DNA of 64,000 nucleotides, taken from the NCBI RefSeq assembly GCF_011038785.1, contig NZ_JAAKDT010000005.1, positions 1 through 64,000 on the forward strand. The letters are read 5' to 3'. Below, in pieces: positions 58,459 to 64,000 of the stretch. A program made the position numbers and the translations under genes. Source of the DNA: Parabacteroides sp. ZJ-118. Lineage in GTDB: Bacteria; Bacteroidota; Bacteroidia; Bacteroidales; Tannerellaceae. The number at the start of each line of letters is the position of its first letter. The first letter of the stretch is position 1. The notes under the pieces were generated by a model that worked only from the letters and a program-made list of their open reading frames with translations, had not been told where the DNA came from and ran no database searches.

Positions 58459-59508
58459 TTACAGAGCCAGATTTTCATTGTTGTCTGAGCACTGAGTCAC
58501 ATTCTTTTGTACATATTCCCTACTTGTATTGGCATAACAATAGACACAGAAATGGCGGCAAGTGTTATACCTACCGATATCTTTGCTTATCATGCAACCG
58601 CAGGCTTTCCGTTGGCCTTTGTCTTTTAGGTCTTTGCGTTTGTCGGGTAAAGTGGGAAACGCACCAAAAAGATCCGGTTCGGGTAATCGGCCTGTTCGAA
58701 GATAATAAACCAATTCATAATCTTCCCCAAACACACGCTCCATTAACTCACCGTCAATACACCGGTTATGTTCAATGCCATAAACCGCAAGGTCAATATC
58801 CTCGGCACAAGTAGCGAGTGTCACATTCCAACCGGTAGAAGACCAAATCTCCCTCAACTTCACCAATCCCTCTACCGTTTCTTGGCGCTGCGCCGCATTC
58901 ATCTCAGCTGTTTCCACATCCTCTTTCGTAAAGTAATTCGTCTCTTTTATAAGATTGTTCTGTACCTTACGATACGCCTTTACATCTACGAAACTGAACA
59001 CGAGCTTATCTGTATATCCTTTCAACAGATTGCCGATCTTCCAAATACGGCCAAGCAGGACACGGGGTGTGATAGATGAACTCATGATCAACGGATCGAA
59101 TCGCCAGATCACCCGTCCCTTCCCTATCATTTCTGACAATTCCCGAAATGTCTCTACCCGCTGCATAACGCTCGGCACATTCGGCTCAAATCCTTCGCTC
59201 ACATAGTCATTCAATGTGAACTGAAAATAATAATGGATGCCTCTCCTATCCAACTCATGCAAATAAGGTAATATCGGTTTCGGATTCTTTGTCCAAAATA
59301 CGATTGCCTTACACCGCTCAAACGACACATACGTTTTCCGTCGGTTAAATGGATTATACCAAACACAATACCCCTTCGCCAAACGATTAAAGAACCACTT
59401 GGCATAAAAGGCCGGAATATCCGTTGACCGGCTGGCAGAGATGATGACGGGAGCAAGTGCCTCGACTTGCTCGCCGGAATCGGTGGTAATTGTTATCTTA
59501 TCAATCAT
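58459..59508 (-). CDS. DUF1848 radical-SAM-like protein
   Basis: A 349-residue protein. Features of DUF1848 are APVIISASRSTDIPAFYAKWF at the start, GYCVWYNPFNRR, AIVFWTKNPKP, YYFQFTLNDY, GRVIWRFDPLI and the C-terminal cysteine group: CGCMISKDIGRYNTCRHFCVYCYAN. The family resembles spore-photoproduct-lyase folds, but places its cysteines at the C-terminus. The activity is unknown. It lies 39 bp after the 607-residue gene on the same strand, so may be in its transcript, yet it is less A+T-rich than that cassette. Confidence 0.82.
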   Translation of the reverse strand: MIDKITITTDSGEQVEALAPVIISASRSTDIPAFYAKWFFNRLAKGYCVWYNPFNRRKTYVSFERCKAIVFWTKNPKPILPYLHELDRRGIHYYFQFTLNDYVSEGFEPNVPSVMQRVETFRELSEMIGKGRVIWRFDPLIMSSSITPRVLLGRIWKIGNLLKGYTDKLVFSFVDVKAYRKVQNNLIKETNYFTKEDVETAEMNAAQRQETVEGLVKLREIWSSTGWNVTLATCAEDIDLAVYGIEHNRCIDGELMERVFGEDYELVYYLRTGRLPEPDLFGAFPTLPDKRKDLKDKGQRKACGCMISKDIGRYNTCRHFCVYCYANTSREYVQKNVTQCSDNNENLAL

Positions 59509-59547
59509 CGTTCAATCGTTTATAAGCTTTTCCATCCTTTAAAGATT

Positions 59548-61371
59548 TTAGCACTTCAAATCAGGTAATTTCTCACTAAACAGATCTAATTCTTGACCTG
59601 CATTTTTCCCTTTTTGATTTTCCTCTTTTACAATAGTTTGTTTTTCTTTTGAATATTCATATCCAAAATACTGAGCAATATATCGTTGAGTTTCTTTCGT
59701 TACTTTCATAGTTTTCAATATTTCACTAAATTTATCTTGTTCATTTTTATGCAACACTAATAAATAGGCATCTTCTGCCATATGCGATCGTTTGTGTGCT
59801 TTTCCAGATAAGCAAGGCAATGATTTTTTTATCCATTCTCCTATATTATTATCATCTAAGCCTTCTACCGATTTACGAATTTCATCAAACTTAATATTCT
59901 TACCATCCATCATTTTCAATACTTCTAAATAATCTGCAACAATCGCTCTGTCAACAGATACAGAATTCTCTAATTCTTTTGCTTTCACTGAAAAACAGGA
60001 CAAATGCCGGTTTACCATTTCACAAATTTCCAATGTAAGAACATTTGCTGGAAATATATTTCTATCCATTTCCATATATCCACATAATGTACCCCAAAGG
60101 ATAAGGATATTCTTATAGTCAGATAATTCTTTTAGTTTCATATAAGAAGTAATCCCTTTATAACTTTCTCCTCTTAACAAAAATACAGCAATTGCGATAA
60201 GTTCTTCATTATCGATTCCTTTTATATTGAATGCTCTACCTATATCTCTTATATGTAGGGACAAATTATCAAAATATTTTCTTTCAGAAGAATTCTCCCA
60301 ATAATCTAAACCCCTTTCTTTGCCTATTTCTTCTTTTATCTCTTTCACCAATTCCTTACATAAGACAAGTCGGTTAGCAGAAATATAATTAACCGTAATT
60401 TCATTTTTGATAATAAAGTTAACAACTCTATTGATAAATGGTTTTTCTTTTAACAGCAAAGCACCATTTTCCAGACAACACCCTTCATCTGTTGGTTCAG
60501 CTTGTCCTTTTTTCCAATCTTCAATCGCATGGTTGGTATGCAACTCAATTATATATCTAAGTAAAGAATAATCATTTGGTGAGATACTTGGAAAAAATTC
60601 ATATCCCCATTTCTTAGAAAAGAATTCTTTTACAGTAGTCCAATGTTCTCCAAACTGTTTCTTAAATCCTTCTATGCTATTTTTATATTTTTCATAAAGC
60701 TCTTCAGCACGCTTCAATAAAAGATCTGGGATTCGAGGTGCTGAAATTATACTCGTTAATACATCATACAAGTCCTGTGTCAATTTAACTAGGTGAGCTA
60801 ATTCTGGTGTTAAAGAAAGCTCTTGACCAAGTAAATAAGCATAAAATGCACCTTTTACTTTATCCTTTACAGTCTCCTGACTTTTCTCGATAGCTATATC
60901 ACTACAGTTTGGTATAATATTCAGATCTTTTAACTTCAAAGAGCTTACTGTTGGATATATACGATAATCTTTATAATATTTTATAGCTCTATTATCCTTA
61001 GTATTGATTATAGTCATCTTATATTCATTTTCCGAGAAGAAAAACAATCTGCTATTCATAGGTGTTAAATCAATAGTATGACTGCACAAATAAATTTCTT
61101 TTCCGTCTATTTTTTCAACATTGAATTGTTTGCAATCATCAACAGCAATTTCTATTAGCAGAGGGAAATTATCTCGCTCTGGATCATGTATCGTGAATGA
61201 AACTGGATAATCAAAAAGTATGATATGGTTTGGAAATCGCTTGACTTCATCAATCAACTCAATTGATTTGTAACCTGTTTTACGTTGTGCATAAAACGAT
61301 AAAGGAGATATACTCTCTGCTTGTAAGATATTATCTAAATTTAAACTTGATGTAGGTATATAAAGTTTCAT
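59548..61371 (-). CDS. Unknown 607-residue protein of the accessory cassette
   Basis: Not recognised. From MKLYIPTSSLNLDNILQAE it has a beta-rich N-terminal part (about 1-160: HIILFDYPVSFTIHD, LLIEIAVDDCKQFNVEKIDG, YKMTIINTKDNRAIKYYKDY) and a long helical part (about 190-607) with ISAPRIPDLLLKRAEELYEKY and several charged helices. No membrane segment or signal is seen. The opening resembles the NLxxILxxgxISP pattern of some ADP-ribosyltransferase-type toxins, a weak similarity. A longer frame overlaps the helicase gene and is rejected: the chosen ATG is 10 bp after the helicase stop. Strongly A+T-rich. Confidence 0.7.
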   Translation of the reverse strand: MKLYIPTSSLNLDNILQAESISPLSFYAQRKTGYKSIELIDEVKRFPNHIILFDYPVSFTIHDPERDNFPLLIEIAVDDCKQFNVEKIDGKEIYLCSHTIDLTPMNSRLFFFSENEYKMTIINTKDNRAIKYYKDYRIYPTVSSLKLKDLNIIPNCSDIAIEKSQETVKDKVKGAFYAYLLGQELSLTPELAHLVKLTQDLYDVLTSIISAPRIPDLLLKRAEELYEKYKNSIEGFKKQFGEHWTTVKEFFSKKWGYEFFPSISPNDYSLLRYIIELHTNHAIEDWKKGQAEPTDEGCCLENGALLLKEKPFINRVVNFIIKNEITVNYISANRLVLCKELVKEIKEEIGKERGLDYWENSSERKYFDNLSLHIRDIGRAFNIKGIDNEELIAIAVFLLRGESYKGITSYMKLKELSDYKNILILWGTLCGYMEMDRNIFPANVLTLEICEMVNRHLSCFSVKAKELENSVSVDRAIVADYLEVLKMMDGKNIKFDEIRKSVEGLDDNNIGEWIKKSLPCLSGKAHKRSHMAEDAYLLVLHKNEQDKFSEILKTMKVTKETQRYIAQYFGYEYSKEKQTIVKEENQKGKNAGQELDLFSEKLPDLKC

Positions 61372-61381
61372 GTCATATTTA

Positions 61382-62437
61382 TTAGAGTGGTAAAACATCA
61401 TCTTCTCCCATATATACATCTGAATCCTCAGATGGTAATTTAGGAGAAAGATTATCTGTATATAATAAATAAAGGTTCTTAATAGGTCTGGTTGTTGCCA
61501 CATAAATAGCCGACTCACGATCTAAGATAGGATCCACAGGGTGGGCATATTTACGGACTTCCCCATGTTCACCAATTCCACAAAAAGGTATAAAAACATG
61601 CTCAAATTCTAATCCTTTAGAACAATGCCAAGTGATAATTACCGGATTGGAAGACTTAAAGTCTATCTCCATATCATCCCTTGTTTTCCATTCAACAGGT
61701 ATTCCTTTTGATAAAAAATAATCCCTTATAATTTCAACAGAATCATTATAGTAAACCAAAATTCCAATTTTAGTCAAACCACCACTATTTCTTATCTGTA
61801 TAATTCTATCAAGTTGAGGAATAGCGTTAGCTGTCGCTACAACATAAATATTCTCCTCTACCTTCTCTAATCTGGGTTTGTCTCCATGATTGACACAAGC
61901 CAAAGAAAGCCTTATTGAAGATTTGATAAATTCCCCTACTTTCGCATTTTCAAAAGTCAATCGATGATTAAGAGCTAAATCTTTTGGATGTACACCCATT
62001 TGTTTGGCCGTAGATTCAACTGATTGCACATTGGAGTTGCGAAATCTCATTATTGATTGTTCCGAATCGCCAAAAAACCAACAATATGTTCCATGCGATT
62101 TGAAATCCTCTATTTCATCAGCACTAAAATCCTGACATTCATCAATGAACAGATAAGTGTAATTCGGTTTCGATGAACGTTGCCACTCTGCGTAATGATA
62201 TACATGTTTACCCGAAGGATCTATCTCCTTTAATTCGTCAATGAAAAACTGTTTCAGTGATTTCGTATATACGATGATCGCATAAGAATTAGACTTCACC
62301 GATACTTTCTTCGCCTTTTTAAAAAGAAGAAAAGACTTGCCGGAACCTGCAACACCTCTCACGACAGCCGTTCGCTCTGCAGAAAGATCCAAAATACCTC
62401 TTTGGGACTCGTCTGGTGTTAATGTATCAAATGACAT
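61382..62437 (-). CDS. Minimal UvrD/superfamily I helicase-like ATPase
   Basis: A 351-residue protein from MSFDTLTPDESQ. Walker A is GVAGSGKS (28-35), Walker B is LFIDECQDF, motif III is WFFGDSEQSI, and the C-terminal motifs are TWHCSKGLEFEHVFIPF and VATTRPIKNLYLLY. It is about half the length of UvrD or Rep: the 1B and 2B inserts are missing, as in compact nucleases-associated or defence helicases. Lacking those inserts, it may be an ATPase switch rather than a processive helicase. Flanked tightly by the methyltransferase (19 bp) and the unknown gene (10 bp), in a clear operon. Confidence 0.85.
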   Translation of the reverse strand: MSFDTLTPDESQRGILDLSAERTAVVRGVAGSGKSFLLFKKAKKVSVKSNSYAIIVYTKSLKQFFIDELKEIDPSGKHVYHYAEWQRSSKPNYTYLFIDECQDFSADEIEDFKSHGTYCWFFGDSEQSIMRFRNSNVQSVESTAKQMGVHPKDLALNHRLTFENAKVGEFIKSSIRLSLACVNHGDKPRLEKVEENIYVVATANAIPQLDRIIQIRNSGGLTKIGILVYYNDSVEIIRDYFLSKGIPVEWKTRDDMEIDFKSSNPVIITWHCSKGLEFEHVFIPFCGIGEHGEVRKYAHPVDPILDRESAIYVATTRPIKNLYLLYTDNLSPKLPSEDSDVYMGEDDVLPL

Positions 62438-62456
62438 AATATTTCGATTTTTTTGT

Positions 62457-63410
62457 TTAACGATAGGGTTCAAATTTATCAGCCAATCGATTCACCGCTC
62501 TACAGTTATTCGATCTAATACCATCCATAATCGTATTCGCAAAATCCGCATGACAGATAATTCGATAAGCAACTTTAGTTCTATCCATTTGTTTTCGGCT
62601 ATGTGTTACTGTAAAAATATCTTGCATATAGCATCCTTCACATTTATCTTCCATATAATAACATGAATGAGGAATAATACTTTTATATGACCTATTTCTA
62701 CGAAGTGCTTCATTTATTCCTTTGTTCATTAGTTCTGGATAAAACAAATATACATCATCCAGTTTAGTTGTTACATCAGATAAGATCAAAGCACCGTCAG
62801 GCAAGAGCAAAGGCAACAAATAATCAACTACATCACTGTAAATATTTCCTACAGAAAAAGATCTATTTTGAACAAACTCATTAAGAGCTTTAAATGAGAG
62901 AATATAATGATATTCCCTATTAAGCATTTGTATAAAGTCCTCAAAATCCTGTCCTGTTTCAATAAATAAGCACATTGGATGAATATGAAACTCTATTTTT
63001 ATATCATCAACTCCTTTTAAATCCTCCCCCAAGTGATAGAGAACACGGATAGCATCTGGATTGGCATCTACAGCATCGACATTAATACGTTTTAGGTTTG
63101 GAAGCAAAAACTGAAGACCGATTATCATTCCTACTATTTCCCCTCCTGTGCCACAACAAAAATCCAGAATATTGATCTCCTCAATCTGTTGCATAGCATC
63201 CTTGTACTTTATGTTTTGGAATAATTTTAACACAATAGAATTGGCTTCAGCAAAACTTCTTGGGAAATAAGTGCCCAAATACAGTTTTACAAAATCATAA
63301 GGTTGATCCGGATTATAAACAACATCCTGCGGACGAGGTTCATATACAGCCTCGTATTTACCATAAATAATGGAATCCAACCATTGGGGTAAATTGACAT
63401 TTACAATCAT
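62457..63410 (-). CDS. SAM-dependent methyltransferase-like protein of the accessory cassette
   Basis: A 317-residue protein. Motif I is ILDFCCGTGGEIVGM (81-95), the acidic residue after strand 2 is in NVDAVDANPDAIRVL, and motif IV lies at YHYILSFKALNEFV. C-terminally, C250, C257 and C260 (HSCYYMEDKCEGC) form a possible metal or iron-sulfur site, as in the Rsm22 group of ribosome-linked methyltransferases; similarity beyond this is not evident. It lacks DPPY/NPPY motifs of DNA adenine or cytosine methylases, so an RNA, protein or small-molecule substrate is likelier. First gene of the cassette. Confidence 0.75.
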   Translation of the reverse strand: MIVNVNLPQWLDSIIYGKYEAVYEPRPQDVVYNPDQPYDFVKLYLGTYFPRSFAEANSIVLKLFQNIKYKDAMQQIEEINILDFCCGTGGEIVGMIIGLQFLLPNLKRINVDAVDANPDAIRVLYHLGEDLKGVDDIKIEFHIHPMCLFIETGQDFEDFIQMLNREYHYILSFKALNEFVQNRSFSVGNIYSDVVDYLLPLLLPDGALILSDVTTKLDDVYLFYPELMNKGINEALRRNRSYKSIIPHSCYYMEDKCEGCYMQDIFTVTHSRKQMDRTKVAYRIICHADFANTIMDGIRSNNCRAVNRLADKFEPYR

Positions 63411-63473
63411 AGCGATAAACTCTTCTCTGCTTGGCTACCTCAACAGAAGTTTATAATTACAGAGATCACACAC

Positions 63474-63567
63474 AAAAAACGTGGAGCCAGTCCTGTCGCC
63501 CGTTCCACTGTTTGAAGGCCTTCGCATTGCCCGATTAGTCGAAACGAGCAACGTCGAAAGCCCCACG
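63474..63567 (-). ncRNA. Predicted ~94-nt structured small RNA with intrinsic terminator
   Basis: In transcript sense, the RNA opens with CGTGGGGC (63567-63560), which pairs with GCTCCACG (63487-63480), followed by six T (63479-63474): closing stem and terminator. Inside, GTTGCTCG pairs with CGGGCAAT (G-U pairs included) around an 11-base loop, and GAAGGCCTTC can self-pair. A promoter ends seven bases upstream of the first paired base. No reading frame is apparent. Family unknown; Bacteroides conjugative elements carry a ~90-nt RNA (RteR) whose sequence I could not compare. Confidence 0.6.
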
Positions 63568-63573
63568 CCGATG

Positions 63574-63603
63574 TGAATATATAACCTACCCTTTATGTCT
63601 CAA
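63574..63603 (-). promoter_or_regulatory. Promoter of the predicted small RNA
   Basis: On the minus strand TTG (63603-63601), a 19-base spacer, then TATATTCA (63581-63574), a one-base variant of TAnnTTTG. The predicted start site falls exactly at the base of the RNA's closing stem. Confidence 0.55.
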
Positions 63604-64000
63604 CGCCTTTCTTTGACATCGAATCAATCAGAATAGTATATAATACACCTAGGGGCATTCACCGTTGCTTTGTTTTTAACTAATCGTTTTTTGAAGTTGC
63701 GAAGTTCTCAAACAGTCAAAACCAAAGCGTTCAGTAAACGCCTTTATGTATATGCCCTCCCTCGCCCGCCGGCTTTAACGGCGTCAGCGTAAGGAGGTTT
63801 TGCAAATATAGTGAATTTCCATCATCTTCCCCATAAATAGCAGTAAATATAACAGCTCAAATGAAATAATCTAATACTTTTGCCCCAAACCTTAGCCTAG
63901 GTTTCATACTAGAACAAGCAGATGAACAGGATCAGACTTTAGTCATACGCTCTCGATCTACGAGACGGAGTGGCTGCGCAAGAGTTCCGCCTCTTCTTCC
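63604..64000. other. Non-coding right end of the window
   Basis: No gene supported. CGCCG (63767-63771) and CGGCG (63779-63783) form a short stem. TATATTTG on the minus strand (63810-63803) is a possible promoter for the methyltransferase cassette, with a ~390-base leader that would pass through the small RNA. TACTTTTG on the plus strand (63875-63882) points rightward; the last ~100 bases are G+C-richer but contain no start codon followed by an open frame. Confidence 0.35.

Noticed and set aside
62457-63410. DNA methylase of a restriction-modification system
   Set aside because: No DPPY/NPPY or cytosine-methylase PC motif in the protein and no intact endonuclease beside it.
63870-64000. 5' end of a rightward gene at the window end
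   Set aside because: The only ATG after the TACTTTTG box (63921) is followed by a stop after six codons; other frames lack a start codon.

Overview
The window looks like a chromosome segment of a gut Bacteroidales bacterium, most likely Parabacteroides. The reasons are: -7 boxes of the Bacteroidetes type (TAnnTTTG, often with TTG about 20 bases upstream) before many genes; few recognisable Shine-Dalgarno sites; families largely restricted to Bacteroidetes (PCMD-type surface protein, DUF4925-like and DUF6261-like proteins); a Nudix-type xylose regulator; and an IS66 end of Bacteroides type. The species assignment is inference.

Layout. 1-475: right-hand part of an IS66-family element, inserted 25 bp beyond yebC. 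0.5-12 kb: housekeeping (pheT-yebC, trmD, threonine catabolism tdh/kbl, a PHP phosphatase, cobalamin adenosyltransferase, grpE-dnaJ, a periplasmic double-PDZ protein). 12-20.7 kb: mutS2, a methyltransferase with a strong leader hairpin, an OmpR-type two-component pair and an orphan TPR histidine kinase. 20.7-31.3 kb: one long leftward block (SLC13 permease, cysC, cysD, cysN, sulfotransferase, PCMD surface protein, ligA, a small unknown gene, dapA). It is visibly richer in G+C than the DNA before it and carries a family of 7-bp tandem repeats in almost every gene gap and inside two coding regions. 31.5-35 kb: cytoplasmic alpha-amylase, MscS channel, cysQ. 35-38.5 kb: a glycyl-radical enzyme of hydroxyproline dehydratase type and its activase, followed by a 41-bp minisatellite. 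40-45 kb: xylose operon (xylE, xylA, xylB, Nudix regulator). 45.4-56.5 kb: KtrAB-type potassium uptake, aldose epimerase, a DUF362 protein paired with a large membrane polyferredoxin, tgt, an LptF/LptG-family permease, a lipoprotein and phoH. 56.8-64 kb: an accessory region with a flavin-type oxidase fusion, a broken Fic gene, a DUF1848 radical-SAM-like protein, a tight A+T-rich three-gene cassette (unknown 607-aa protein, minimal UvrD-like helicase, methyltransferase), and a predicted small structured RNA.

How parts work together. The permease, CysD/CysN, CysC, sulfotransferase and CysQ form a full route: sulfate uptake, activation to APS and PAPS, sulfate transfer, and clearing of the by-product PAP. 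No sulfite-forming reductase is present, so the route appears to make a sulfated product. The xylose genes form uptake, isomerisation and phosphorylation under one regulator. Tdh and Kbl convert threonine to glycine and acetyl-CoA.

The best candidates for undescribed biology are the three-gene helicase/methyltransferase cassette with its adjacent small RNA (59.5-63.6 kb) and the coding-capable heptad repeats of the sulfation block (21.6-29.7 kb). All coordinates and motifs were read by eye; no search was run.
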